Below are positions 21,910 through 30,703 of a stretch of 64,000 nt of DNA, one piece after another. The position numbers were made by a program, and so were the translations under genes. This DNA is from RGIG8244 sp045639325. GTDB lineage: Bacteria > Verrucomicrobiota > Lentisphaeria > Victivallales > UBA1829. The notes under the pieces are model-generated. The model was not told where the DNA came from and searched no databases. It was given only the letters and a program-made list of their open reading frames with translations. The stretch is from contig JAZUCU010000015.1 of the NCBI GenBank assembly GCA_045639325.1, positions 1-64,000 of the forward strand, read 5' to 3'. How positions within the stretch are numbered: the stretch's first letter is position 1; the number at the start of each line of letters is the position of its first letter.

Positions 21910-23751
21910 ATGAATCGACACTATTTTGCATATCGGTCATTCAATCCTGAATTCGAAACGATGAAGCGTTTCGTTGACATCGGATTGGATACCATCTGCT
22001 TTTTTCCGGGACATTCCAATAATTCGCTGGGGCTGCCTTACGCAAAATATCCGCCGACATGGTATTGGTATGGCAAATACAATTTTGATTCACTGGATCA
22101 GCAGATCAGTGATTTAAAGAAAATCAAAGAAGATATCAAGCTGATCTGCATGATCGACTTGAACTGTCCGGAATGGCTTGCACGGCGCATGAGTTTGTAC
22201 CGGGAAACCGGCGACAGCTTCACCCATCTCTCCGATGCTCTCGCCAATGAACACTGGAAACAGCCGACAATGGATTTTCTTGCGGCATTTCTGGAACATA
22301 CCGAAAAGAATCATGCGGACTCCATCGTCGCATATGTCATCGCGTGCGGTCACACAGATGAGTGGTTTGATCACAACAACGATCTCTGCGGCTTGCCCAA
22401 AGCTCAGAAATATGTGGAATGGCGTAAGAAAAAAGGTCTTCCTTACGGCGAACCGCCGTCTGCGCTGCAAATGTGCAAGGCTGCTTACGATGAATTTCTC
22501 CTTGATCCGGCAAAGACTCCGGACGTGCTCGACTACCGCAGATTCTGCAATGATCTCACCGGAGATTCCATTTGCGAATTTGCCGCAGAAACCAGAAAGA
22601 GGATCCGGAAAGATGTTGAAATCGGCGCATTTTATGGCTATGTGGTCGACCGAATGGAAGCGGCAGAAAGCACCCATCTGGCTATTGAAAAAGTGATGAA
22701 TTGTCCGGATCTTGACTTCATCATTTCTCCGGGAACTTATGTTGACCGTGACATGGGTGGCGGAAGCGGCTGGCAGAGCTGTGCCGGAACAGAAAAACTT
22801 GCCGGTAAAACACATATGCATGAGTGTGACCAGAGAACTCACACCTATAATCATGTCTTGTCGCCTTACGTCCGCTTTGACGTTCCGGCATGGAAAGATA
22901 CAGCAGAAGATTTGGCAGGGATCAAACGGGAATTTGCCCTTGCACTCATCAATCAGTCCTCTCTCTGGTGGTTCGATATGTGGGGCGGTTTCTATCAGGA
23001 ACAAGTGCTTTTCGATAACTTTGCAAAGATGAAGCAGATCTATACCGAAAACGTCGAACTCCCCGCATCTTCCATGGAAGAAACGATTATGATCGTTGAC
23101 CCCGATGCAAGTTATTATATTGCACATGGCACAAATTGGACCCGCCAAAGCTATTTTGCCTGCGATACAAGAATCAAGATGAATAAAGCCGGTTTCCCGT
23201 TCGAATGTTACTGCATGAGCGATATTCCGAAGATCCCGAATCTGGACAAAATCAAGTTTGTCGTCATGACTTGTCCGTGGGAAATCACGCCGGAAAAAGA
23301 AGCGATGCTGAAAAAATATCTGCTGAAAAACAACCGCGTGATCCTGTGGCTTTATGCACCCGGGTTGAGCGACGGAACCTCTCTGGATGAATCCCGTTGC
23401 GAAAAGTGGATCGGCAAGCCGGTAAGTGAAGCACAGGGAATCGAATTCCATGCCATGGGCGGCTGGAACTCTGCATTCATCCGCAATCCGCAGGAACTTA
23501 CAACTGCGGATCTCAAAGTCCTTGCAAAGAAAGCCGGAGTTCATTTCTACACAGAGGCAGAACTTCCGGTATATGTCAACAGCCGTTTTGCAGCAATTCA
23601 CTGCAAGGACAAACAGGAATTGAAATTGACTCTGCCCGCCGGAATGACGTTTGCAAAAGAACTCTATTCCGGAAAAGAATTTGCCCCGGGACAGAATGAG
23701 ATCGTCTGGCAGACAGATGGTCCCGAAACACTTTTGTTTGAATTAAAATAA
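21910..23751 (+). CDS. GH42/GH-A clan-like beta-glycosidase
   Basis: A 613-residue protein without signal peptide. The first 400 residues look like a TIM barrel (FVDIGLDTICFFPGHSNNSL, VAYVIACGHTDEWFDHNN, ALINQSSLWWFDMWGGFYQE), with an Asp/Glu pair after the strand-like segments. Residues about 400-500 (EETIMIVDPDASYYIAHGTN, KIKFVVMTCPWEITPEKEAM) resemble the flavodoxin-like trimerisation domain of GH42 beta-galactosidases. A short beta domain ends the protein. Assignment to GH42 itself is uncertain. It probably acts on oligosaccharides in the cytoplasm and lies 14 bp after the six-hairpin glycosidase gene with an AAAGGA site. Confidence 0.65.
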   Translation: MNRHYFAYRSFNPEFETMKRFVDIGLDTICFFPGHSNNSLGLPYAKYPPTWYWYGKYNFDSLDQQISDLKKIKEDIKLICMIDLNCPEWLARRMSLYRETGDSFTHLSDALANEHWKQPTMDFLAAFLEHTEKNHADSIVAYVIACGHTDEWFDHNNDLCGLPKAQKYVEWRKKKGLPYGEPPSALQMCKAAYDEFLLDPAKTPDVLDYRRFCNDLTGDSICEFAAETRKRIRKDVEIGAFYGYVVDRMEAAESTHLAIEKVMNCPDLDFIISPGTYVDRDMGGGSGWQSCAGTEKLAGKTHMHECDQRTHTYNHVLSPYVRFDVPAWKDTAEDLAGIKREFALALINQSSLWWFDMWGGFYQEQVLFDNFAKMKQIYTENVELPASSMEETIMIVDPDASYYIAHGTNWTRQSYFACDTRIKMNKAGFPFECYCMSDIPKIPNLDKIKFVVMTCPWEITPEKEAMLKKYLLKNNRVILWLYAPGLSDGTSLDESRCEKWIGKPVSEAQGIEFHAMGGWNSAFIRNPQELTTADLKVLAKKAGVHFYTEAELPVYVNSRFAAIHCKDKQELKLTLPAGMTFAKELYSGKEFAPGQNEIVWQTDGPETLLFELK

Positions 23752-23769
23752 ATATACAAGCAAAAGAAA

Positions 23770-24582
23770 ATGAAAAACACAAAAACCAACCAATCACGCT
23801 TTACGCTGATCGAGCTGCTTGTTGTGATTGCGATTATCGCAATCCTCGCCGGTATGCTGCTCCCTGCATTGGGCAGTGCCCGCGCAACCAGTCAGAAATC
23901 CGCATGTGTCAACAACATGAAACAGGTCAGCTACGGAGCTTTGCTCTATGCAGGGAATTACGATGATTTTCTTCCCCCGGCAGCCTATAACAATGGAACG
24001 GAAAAAAAAGCCGGACGAAATACACACAACGTGCATATCGCCCAGGAAATGGGACTTCCCTATATCCTGAAACCGGGCGAAACAGCAGTGCCGACCTTTG
24101 AAAATCAGCTTTCCTCCTTCCCGTCCAATCCCGTTTTTGTCTGCCCGGCTCAAAAAGCAGAATACGGTTTTTACCGGCAAACAGGCACATCAACGGCCCC
24201 GATCCTCAAAGGCCCCACCTATCGTCCCACATTCGGCCCGGATGATGCCTCTGGAGCACCTTCTGCCGGCTGGGCAAAAACTGCGGTTAGTTCAACACAT
24301 TATCTTTACGATCCGCGCAAACTCAGCAAAATTACCAACGGCTCGGTTATCATGATCGAAGTTCCGTATACGGAATTCAGCGCAGGAACAAAACTGGCAT
24401 ATTATACACAGACTTCCAATGCCGTAACAAATACATACCAGAATCAGGCTCTGACCACCTCCAATTTCAATTATAAAATCGACTTTAAGCACAAGAAAAG
24501 TGCAAACTTCATCTTCAAAGATGGTCATGTTGCCTCATACAGATCCACCAATGTTTATTGGCGTGGTTGGAAACCGGAATGA
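23770..24582 (+). CDS. Type II secretion pseudopilin-like protein
   Basis: The N-terminus RFTLIELLVVIAIIAILAGM then LLPAL is a class III prepilin signal (cleavage and methylation before F, Glu at +5). The 270 residues continue with CVNNMKQVSYGALLYAGNYD and end with KHKKSANFIFKDGHVAS, the H-x9-DG tail of the large secreted pseudopilin family expanded in Lentisphaerae and Planctomycetes. Such proteins are often encoded beside glycoside hydrolases, and a role in surface display or secretion is suspected. It lies between two glycosidase genes. Confidence 0.9.
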   Translation: MKNTKTNQSRFTLIELLVVIAIIAILAGMLLPALGSARATSQKSACVNNMKQVSYGALLYAGNYDDFLPPAAYNNGTEKKAGRNTHNVHIAQEMGLPYILKPGETAVPTFENQLSSFPSNPVFVCPAQKAEYGFYRQTGTSTAPILKGPTYRPTFGPDDASGAPSAGWAKTAVSSTHYLYDPRKLSKITNGSVIMIEVPYTEFSAGTKLAYYTQTSNAVTNTYQNQALTTSNFNYKIDFKHKKSANFIFKDGHVASYRSTNVYWRGWKPE

Positions 24583-24614
24583 TCGGATATAAAAACACAG
24601 AAAGGAAAAGAAAA

Positions 24615-26618
24615 ATGAAAAACCTTTTTATTCTCGGATTGCTGAGTACCGCTCTGTTTTCTCTTCAGGCAGAATCAGAAATGCTGAAAGGATACAAAAA
24701 GAACGACTTTGCCGTGGTTTGTTCCGAAAACTTCAACTCCGGCTCCAATGGCTGGATTATTCCGAAAGGCTTCTCTGTCGATAACAAAGACGGTATCCTC
24801 GGAACCGCTGCGCTGCACGGCGCCTGCTACAACAAAAAAGGTATCATCCCTTCCCCGTTGTACAAGATCAAAGTCAAACCCGGTGCAACCTACAAAATCA
24901 CCTTGCAGTACCGTGTCAAAAACTTCCAGTTGAAAGACAAAGACCGCATGAGTATCGTCATCGGTACGATCTTCTACAGAGATCAGACCGGAAAGAAAAA
25001 GGCAAAGTATTTCTGGGACACAAAATTCAATGCATCCGAAAACTGGACAAAATACTACACCACCATCAAAATCCCCAACGATGCAAAAGAAAATGCGGAA
25101 CTGAAACTGCATTTCGACTGGTGGCACACCGGTGAAATCTGGTACGATGAAGTCCTTGTGGAATCCGCAGACCTGAACTCCATTCTCATCCCGGTCAAAC
25201 CGAACAACAGCGCAATGGATGCGGATGGCAAAATTGCGTATCAGGGCTATTTCTACAACGGAACGCTCCCTGATTATAAAAATCTCAAGCTTTATCTGAA
25301 CGTGGAAGGCAAAGAGTATCTCGTCCCCGCAAACAAGAATTATCGCTTTGAAACTAAAATTGATTTCCCCAAAAAAGATTATTTCACCGTTACAGCGAAA
25401 ATGCTGAACACGGCAACAAAAGAAATCCTGACCGAATACACCTGCCGTCTTTCCACGGCAAAGAAAAACGGAAATATCGGAACCAGACTTGATGAAAACG
25501 GCGTAACATGGCTGAACGGAAAGAAATTCCTGCCCATCGGATTCTTTACTTATCAGATGATGCGTGAAGATGACTACAAGAGACTCTCTGAAAACGGCTT
25601 TAACTTCGTCTCTTTCGGAATCAAATACCGTAACCCGAAGGGTATCGGCTCAAATTCTCCCGAAAAGATGAACGCCATGCTGGCTCTCCTGGAAAAATAC
25701 AACCTCAAAGGAATCGTTCAGCTGGTTCTCATGGTCCCCGGGAAAGAACGTATCCGTGTAAGACTGGAAGGCTCTTTCGGCTCTGAAACAACTCCTAACG
25801 GTATCATCAGGCTGCTTGGCGAATCCATCAGAAATAACAAAAATCTGCTGGCATACTATCTTTCCGACGAAAATCCGCGAATCGAGCTGCCGGATATCAG
25901 AAAAAACCGGGAAATCCTTGCAAAGGCTGACCCGAACCACATGACTCTGAGCTTGACCAACAACCCCGATGACTTCTCGGTTTTCGCTCCCACAGGTGAT
26001 GTCCTTGTTTTCGATACCTATCCCTTCGGCTCCAGAGCAGATCATGATCCCGGCTCCAACACACTCACAAATGCCGATGCTGCATTCAAAACACTGTTGA
26101 AAATGAAGACTCCCTGGTGGTTCTGCGCTCAGGCGTATGACCGTGCAATCTACCGCGGCAAACTGGGCGAAAAAATGCCGGAAGAAAGACAGCTCACCGC
26201 ACTTCCACTGCTTGCAGCCATCTACAATGCAAAAGGATTCTATTACTTCTCCTATCATGCAATCTTTGAAAAGGGTAATAAAGTTGACCCGAATCACTCA
26301 AAAGAAATGTGGCCCAGAGTTGCATCCTCCGGCAAATTGCTGAATAAACTTGCGCCATACATTCTGGGTGCTAAAACCGCTCCGGCAATGAAGATCATCA
26401 AAAAGACCGCCACCCTCCGCGGCAGACGTTTCATTGCTGACAACGGAAAAGAAGCGGTCATTCTGGTTTCCATCGAACCGAAAGCGGTGGAAGCATTCTT
26501 TGAATTGCCCGATGGAAAGAAGTACAAATCTCTCCGCAACAAAGCAGTTAAAACCGGGAAAGGCACTTGGAAATTCGCATCTGACAACATCGACTACGAT
26601 GTGCTGATCGAAGAATAA
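24615..26618 (+). CDS. Secreted glycoside-hydrolase-like protein with jelly-roll domain
   Basis: ATG 24615 follows AAAGGAAAAG and opens a signal peptide (MKNLFILGLLSTALFSLQAES). Residues about 25-170 look like a carbohydrate-binding jelly roll (SENFNSGSNGWIIP, TYKITLQYRVKNF). A TIM-barrel-like region follows (WLNGKKFLPIGFFTYQMMRE, ENGFNFVSFGIKY, LLAYYLSDENPRIELPDIRK, ARGDVLVFDTYPF-like text), recalling clan GH-A enzymes. YYLSDENP supplies a possible catalytic acid. A beta domain ends the 667 residues. The periplasm or outside is the likely site. Confidence 0.65.
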   Translation: MKNLFILGLLSTALFSLQAESEMLKGYKKNDFAVVCSENFNSGSNGWIIPKGFSVDNKDGILGTAALHGACYNKKGIIPSPLYKIKVKPGATYKITLQYRVKNFQLKDKDRMSIVIGTIFYRDQTGKKKAKYFWDTKFNASENWTKYYTTIKIPNDAKENAELKLHFDWWHTGEIWYDEVLVESADLNSILIPVKPNNSAMDADGKIAYQGYFYNGTLPDYKNLKLYLNVEGKEYLVPANKNYRFETKIDFPKKDYFTVTAKMLNTATKEILTEYTCRLSTAKKNGNIGTRLDENGVTWLNGKKFLPIGFFTYQMMREDDYKRLSENGFNFVSFGIKYRNPKGIGSNSPEKMNAMLALLEKYNLKGIVQLVLMVPGKERIRVRLEGSFGSETTPNGIIRLLGESIRNNKNLLAYYLSDENPRIELPDIRKNREILAKADPNHMTLSLTNNPDDFSVFAPTGDVLVFDTYPFGSRADHDPGSNTLTNADAAFKTLLKMKTPWWFCAQAYDRAIYRGKLGEKMPEERQLTALPLLAAIYNAKGFYYFSYHAIFEKGNKVDPNHSKEMWPRVASSGKLLNKLAPYILGAKTAPAMKIIKKTATLRGRRFIADNGKEAVILVSIEPKAVEAFFELPDGKKYKSLRNKAVKTGKGTWKFASDNIDYDVLIEE

Positions 26619-26660
26619 AGATTGCGAAGCAAATACCAACACATAATATAAAACGATTAC

Positions 26661-26704
26661 AACTTTGCGTGAACATTCGTAAAAATGCCGCGCAAAGTTT
26701 TTTT
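26661..26704 (+). terminator. Rho-independent terminator of the glycosidase operon
   Basis: AACTTTGCG (26661-26669) pairs with CGCAAAGTT (26691-26699) and runs into seven T. It ends the operon that starts at 18553. The rest of 26705-26839 shows no gene. Confidence 0.8.
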
Positions 26705-26839
26705 ATATCTGCATGATATTTTTCAAAATTTGCGAAAATATAAACTGCCATAAAATACCTTCCGACAAAATTCGTCATATTGATTTCAGAGTGCAAAAAC
26801 TTTCCTCCATTTTTTATCGCGAAATCTTGCAATCCGGAC

Positions 26840-26868
26840 TTGACAAACCGGCATTTGTGTGATAGTTT
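26840..26868 (+). promoter_or_regulatory. Sigma-70-type promoter before the DUF21 gene
   Basis: TTGACA (26840-26845), 17-bp spacer, TAGTTT (26863-26868). The start codon is at 26942. Confidence 0.5.
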
Positions 26869-26941
26869 GACGGAACATCCGATGGCTGATAAATAACAGT
26901 CAATCGGTCACATCTCAAAATGAAATAACACAGGATTTATT

Positions 26942-27436
26942 ATGAATTGGCTTGAGTATATTGAAGAAGTCGCGCTGATGGTTACACTCCTTATGATTAC
27001 CGCATTCTGTTCGGCGGCGGAAACGGCGTATTCCTCCGCGAACCATACCGTTCTCAATACCATGAGCAAAGAGAAAAAATTCGGGGCAAAGCTGGCAGTC
27101 AAATTATTGGGAAATTTTGATTCTGCGTTATCCTCTATTCTTATTGCAAACACCATCGTCTGTATCGCGCTTTCTTCCGTCGGTGCTGTCGTATTCGGCG
27201 ATATCATCAAGGATGATGAATACGGTGCAGCGGTTTCCGGTGCGCTGCTGACGGTATTTCTCCTGCTTTTCGGCGAAATTTCTCCGAAACTTCTGGCAAA
27301 AGAGTCGTCCGAGAAAATAGCATGTTATCTGGCATATCCGCTGTATCTCATGACGATTCTGCTGAAACCGTTATGTTATTTAATTACGCTCTGGAAATAT
27401 CTCCTGATGAAAGTATTCAAACTCAAATCGGAATAA
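26942..27436 (+). CDS. DUF21 (CNNM/HlyC-CorC N-terminal domain) membrane protein, short form
   Basis: 164 residues with three to four hydrophobic segments. FCSAAETAYSSANHTVLNTM is the family hallmark (FFSxxEtAlxSlnr), and LLLFGEISPKLLAKESSEKI is the conserved GExxPK segment. Full CNNM/CorC/HlyC proteins run over 400 residues with two CBS domains and a CorC_HlyC domain; none is found here, and the frame ends KLKSE. It is either a true single-domain form or a truncated gene. The family is linked to Mg2+ or other cation export. It converges on and overlaps the DUF3791 gene by 14 bp. Confidence 0.85.
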   Translation: MNWLEYIEEVALMVTLLMITAFCSAAETAYSSANHTVLNTMSKEKKFGAKLAVKLLGNFDSALSSILIANTIVCIALSSVGAVVFGDIIKDDEYGAAVSGALLTVFLLLFGEISPKLLAKESSEKIACYLAYPLYLMTILLKPLCYLITLWKYLLMKVFKLKSE

Positions 27437-27647
27437 CAACTGACTGCGCTTGCATTTTTTTATCAATATCATCAAAAGCATTCTGCAGGTCTTCACTATG
27501 ATATCGCTCGTACATATTGTAAAAAAAGTCCGTGAGTCCGGCAGAATCCCACTGTTTCAAAACCACGTCGGCACTACTGTTTTTATATGCGGCATAGTTT
27601 TCCAGCAGATAGATAAAGAAACACATCTCTTTGTCCAGTTCATTCAT
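27423..27647 (-). CDS. DUF3791 family protein (third gene of toxin-like trio)
   Basis: A 74-residue protein: MNELDKEMCFFIYLLENYAA, YKNSSADVVLKQWDSAGLTD, then F...YE.YHSEDLQNAFDDID. The spacing of the FxIxxxENYAxYKNxS start and the DDID end fits DUF3791 (PF12668). In other genomes it is encoded with DUF3990 proteins, in a presumed toxin-antitoxin or conflict module where it would be a partner or antidote; the exact role is not known to me. Confidence 0.8.
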   Translation of the reverse strand: MNELDKEMCFFIYLLENYAAYKNSSADVVLKQWDSAGLTDFFYNMYERYHSEDLQNAFDDIDKKMQAQSVVIPI

Positions 27648-27649
27648 GG

Positions 27650-27901
27650 TTAATCCCTCCTGATATATAACGAATTTCTGGGATTACCGGTGATTTGCTC
27701 GCATTCCCACATATCAAAAATTCCGGCGGGACTGAAATCCCACATAGCCAGTCGTGGATTCCGAAGCATTCGATATGTTTCAGAAGCCAGGAATTTACGC
27801 AGAGCCTCTTTCTGGGCATAACCGTATTTATTGCAGATCATTCTTACGATTTCTCTATCGTAAGAATCAAGTATCAGGACCATATCATCTTTGATATTCA
27901 T
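27650..27901 (-). CDS. Small conserved middle protein of the DUF3990 module
   Basis: 83 residues. EIVRMICNKYGYAQKEALRK then FLASETYRMLRNPRLAMWDF and SPAGIFDMWECEQITGNPRN is the pattern I associate with the short protein found between DUF3990 and DUF3791 genes. It starts within the last bases of the DUF3990 gene and ends 2 bp before the DUF3791 start, so the three are one operon. The helical N-terminal part could bind DNA or the toxin. A probable antitoxin, by position. Confidence 0.7.
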   Translation of the reverse strand: MNIKDDMVLILDSYDREIVRMICNKYGYAQKEALRKFLASETYRMLRNPRLAMWDFSPAGIFDMWECEQITGNPRNSLYIRRD

Positions 27902-28377
27902 TTTTCAATCGTCCCCTCAAATTTCAAATATTGCAGAGCCTTTTCCGTTTTGAAAGTATACTGATCATGCAATTTCTGCGGAAGCAAACGCCGGAGTGTT
28001 TCTGCCGCAGTGTATACTTTTGCTAAAAACAACCGGATAACAGGCATTGTGCGATCATTTGCGACAGGACCGATGACAATATCCCATTTATGAGTTACAG
28101 TTGATTTTTCCCGATTTGCGATAACAAAATCTAACCACTTTTTATTGGCTTTTTCAAACTGCAACAATTTCAGATCTGCCAGTTTCGACTCGTCAAATTC
28201 ATATACCGTAATTGTGGGGTTCCCCTCGCCGCGCCTTTCCGTGGTAAGTACAGCCCAACGTTCCGCCTGTTCAAGACTGGATGTCAGGTAAAAACCGACA
28301 CCAAAATCCAAATTCCGATCTGAAATCAGAATCTGCGGATTCGGCACCTGCATATTACTTCCGTGGTATAATTTCAT
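27898..28377 (-). CDS. DUF3990 (ADP-ribosyltransferase-like) protein
   Basis: 159 residues starting MKLYHGSNMQVPNPQILISD and FGVGFYLTSSLEQAERWA. YHGS, the G(V/K)GFYLT motif and AxxWA are the core of the DUF3990 (PF13151) fold, related to ART/PARP-type mono-ADP-ribosyltransferases (H-Y-x class). VIGPVANDRTMPVIRLFLA is also a family landmark. It heads a three-gene operon with its own promoter at 28413-28440. A NAD-dependent toxin acting on a cellular target is plausible; activity is not shown. Confidence 0.85.
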   Translation of the reverse strand: MKLYHGSNMQVPNPQILISDRNLDFGVGFYLTSSLEQAERWAVLTTERRGEGNPTITVYEFDESKLADLKLLQFEKANKKWLDFVIANREKSTVTHKWDIVIGPVANDRTMPVIRLFLAKVYTAAETLRRLLPQKLHDQYTFKTEKALQYLKFEGTIEK

Positions 28378-28412
28378 ATTGTTTCTCTGTTATCATTATT
28401 TTTCCTGTACGC

Positions 28413-28440
28413 AATATACCATGTGGTTCTTATTTTTCAA
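28413..28440 (-). promoter_or_regulatory. Sigma-70-type promoter of the DUF3990 operon
   Basis: On the minus strand TTGAAA (28440-28435), 16-bp spacer, TATATT (28418-28413), 36 bp before the ATG at 28377. Confidence 0.5.
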
Positions 28441-28590
28441 TCAGATTTTTCAAAAAAATGCAAAATAGTTCGTAATGTGCAAGCACTCCGCGGAAGAGAA
28501 TATAGAAACAATTGCGCATTCTGATGGTTGTAATTGATATTGGACGGTGATATATTATCATCCATAAAATAAATGAATGGAGATTATAAC

Positions 28591-29700
28591 ATGTTACATA
28601 AGTTTTTCCTGAATTGTTCCGCACTGTTGGCTCTTGCAGCAATTCTTTGCGGATGCCAAGCCATCCCAGCAGAACAGCCAAAGTTTGAACGCGTATTCAG
28701 CTGGGGTACACCCAATAACGAAGAAAATGCACGGAAATATGCCGAAATCGGTGTGACTGATATCCGTGTCGATAATAAAAAACAATACGATCTTGCTGTG
28801 AAATATGGCATGACGCCCTATTGCGGCGTGTTTCTCCCCGCCGGACCGTATAAACAGGTCATGACAAAGGAAGAAACGGAATACAGTAACTACATCAGCG
28901 GCAAGGATCACGACCGCAAAAAACTCGGAAACAAAAAGTTTCAGGAAATCCTGAATCAACGGCGCATTGAAAAGAAGCATCGTTTCGGCGGTGAGTCGGA
29001 TAATGGCGCAATGTCGACACTCAGCGGCTATCACATTGCCTGCTTCAACAGCGACAGAGGATACAAGATGTCCAAAAAGAGACTTGATTCCATCATCAAC
29101 AAATCCGTCCCGGGCGTCAAGGGAATCTATTTTGATTACCTCGGCTACAACAATCACAATGGCTGTTACTGCAAAGTCTGTCTGGATGATTACCGCGCCT
29201 ATCTGCAGGAAAAGAATTTGCCGGATACCATTGAAAACAAGAATATTTTCTATCGCGATATTCTGGTCAAATATTATAATGAGCTGATCGATTATGTAAA
29301 AAGCAAACGTCCGGACTTCAAAGTCATGGTTCATATTTACCCGTATTTTCAGCCGGATCCGCTTTATGCAAACCGTACAAAGGCAGACTATTGCGGTCAG
29401 ACAGTCGCATGGTATTTTGCCTGGCCTCTTGACAAGGTACGTCATTACACAAAAGTGACTGTGGAACGTGCAAAGGATTATTATCCGGATGTGGAAGGAA
29501 TCCCGTTTGTCGGCTTGAATGCAAGAAAAGATCAGGCATTGGCGCACAAAACACCGGAACAGCTGGAAAAAGAATTGCAGACGATTCTGGCAGCAGGCGG
29601 CAGAACATTACAGGTTTGCAATGGACCGGACATGATCAAGCCGGGTTATTATGAAGTATTCAAAAAATATTGCACAAAGGCTGCCAACGTAAAGGAATAA
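28591..29700 (+). CDS. Secreted or lipid-anchored glycoside-hydrolase-like protein
   Basis: ATG 28591 is preceded by TGGAGATTATAAC. An earlier in-frame ATG at 28573 lacks this. The signal sequence MLHKFFLNCSALLALAAIL ends in a possible lipobox (LCGC-QA). The 369 residues look like a TIM-barrel hydrolase: GVTDIRVDNKKQYDLAVKYG, PGVKGIYFDYLGYNNHNGCY with CKVCLDDYRAYL (a Cys-containing signature of uncharacterised glycosidases), and FKVMVHIYPYFQPDP. The substrate is unknown. It is followed at 8 bp by a sugar isomerase gene, so the two probably act in one pathway. Confidence 0.65.
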   Translation: MLHKFFLNCSALLALAAILCGCQAIPAEQPKFERVFSWGTPNNEENARKYAEIGVTDIRVDNKKQYDLAVKYGMTPYCGVFLPAGPYKQVMTKEETEYSNYISGKDHDRKKLGNKKFQEILNQRRIEKKHRFGGESDNGAMSTLSGYHIACFNSDRGYKMSKKRLDSIINKSVPGVKGIYFDYLGYNNHNGCYCKVCLDDYRAYLQEKNLPDTIENKNIFYRDILVKYYNELIDYVKSKRPDFKVMVHIYPYFQPDPLYANRTKADYCGQTVAWYFAWPLDKVRHYTKVTVERAKDYYPDVEGIPFVGLNARKDQALAHKTPEQLEKELQTILAAGGRTLQVCNGPDMIKPGYYEVFKKYCTKAANVKE

Positions 29701-29707
29701 TGTTACT

Positions 29708-30535
29708 ATGAACAAGGATGCCTTTTCCGTCAGCGGCTTTTATCGCTGGAATCGTTTGCAGGGTGATCCGGAACCCGTTCTGGAAAGTTTTGCGTCAGCA
29801 GGGACCAAATATCTTGTATTCGATGCCGAAACCACATTCGCTTTCCCCGAAAAATTGTCTTTCGTGCGGGACTTGTACAAAAAAGCGGAACGTTACGGTA
29901 TGACATTCCGGGATGCTCATGCGCCCTGGGGGGCTGGCAAGGATCTGAATGAACTCACAGAAGAAAGTTTTGTCAGACACGAAAATATTATGGCGATCTT
30001 GGGAGAATATCAGGTCAAAACTTATACATGTCATATCGGTGCCAGTTGTATTTATACAACGAAGGATTGGGAAGGCAATGAAGAACATTACCGGTCACTT
30101 GCAGCAAAAGCACTGGAACGTCTGCTGAAATGTGCAGAAAAACATAAAGTTACTTTGTGTGTGGAAAATTGTTTTGAACCAGCCACAGCAGCACCGGAAG
30201 CAGTGGCATTGGTCAATCAGTTTGATTCGCCATATTTGGGATTGTGTTTGGATTGTGGTCATGCCAATTTGATCTGGAAGGAAATCGGCCCTGCATTCGC
30301 CCCCGGAGTTGCAGAAATGATGCTGCCGGATATCGTAACCGTTCACGTTCATGACAATGATGGAATGAGTGACAAACATGCGTTACCGGGCGCGGATGGC
30401 ACGATTGATTGGAGCCAGATGTGCAAAGTTCTGAAACAGGCACCCCGTCTTCTTTCCCTGCAGAGCGAAGTGGAAACTGCCGATCTCAACGAATTGAAAC
30501 CGGTCATGCAGACATTACAGAAACTTTGGAGCTGA
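29708..30535 (+). CDS. Sugar phosphate isomerase/epimerase family protein
   Basis: 275 residues of the xylose-isomerase-like TIM-barrel (AP endonuclease 2) family. LCVENCFEPATA, LGLCLDCGHANLIWKE and VTVHVHDNDGMSDKHALPG carry the Glu/His/Asp metal ligands (E...D-x-GH...HxHDN). Usual partners are ketose/aldose or inositol epimerisation reactions. The gene starts 8 bp after the glycosidase-like gene and has no signal peptide, so it acts in the cytoplasm on the released sugar. Confidence 0.85.
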   Translation: MNKDAFSVSGFYRWNRLQGDPEPVLESFASAGTKYLVFDAETTFAFPEKLSFVRDLYKKAERYGMTFRDAHAPWGAGKDLNELTEESFVRHENIMAILGEYQVKTYTCHIGASCIYTTKDWEGNEEHYRSLAAKALERLLKCAEKHKVTLCVENCFEPATAAPEAVALVNQFDSPYLGLCLDCGHANLIWKEIGPAFAPGVAEMMLPDIVTVHVHDNDGMSDKHALPGADGTIDWSQMCKVLKQAPRLLSLQSEVETADLNELKPVMQTLQKLWS

Positions 30536-30541
30536 TCCAAT

Positions 30542-30606
30542 GTTCCCACGAAAATGTGAGTACAACATAAAAAGTTCCCATGTAAAATGTGGGCATAACG
30601 CAAAAA
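30542..30606 (+). repeat. Two tandem about 33-bp units
   Basis: Two units start GTTCCCA at 30542 and 30574, each with AAAATGTG(A/G)G in the middle and AAAAA at the end. A third, decayed unit may follow from 30607. The second contains a CCCAT...ATGTGGG hairpin. They fill the space before the next promoter. Confidence 0.6.
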
Positions 30607-30643
30607 GTTTCTCCAAAAATGTAAAATTCTCTATCAAAACTGC

Positions 30644-30672
30644 TTGATTTTCATATAAAAGCATGTTATATT
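30644..30672 (+). promoter_or_regulatory. Sigma-70 promoter of the DUF4143 ATPase
   Basis: TTGATT (30644-30649), 17-bp spacer, TATATT (30667-30672), 31 bp before the start codon. Confidence 0.7.
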
Positions 30673-30703
30673 ACTTTTGAAACATAAATGAAAGGGCTTT
30701 AAC

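Noticed and set aside
30542..30640. CRISPR array
   Set aside because: Only two to three contiguous units without unique spacers and no cas genes in the window.
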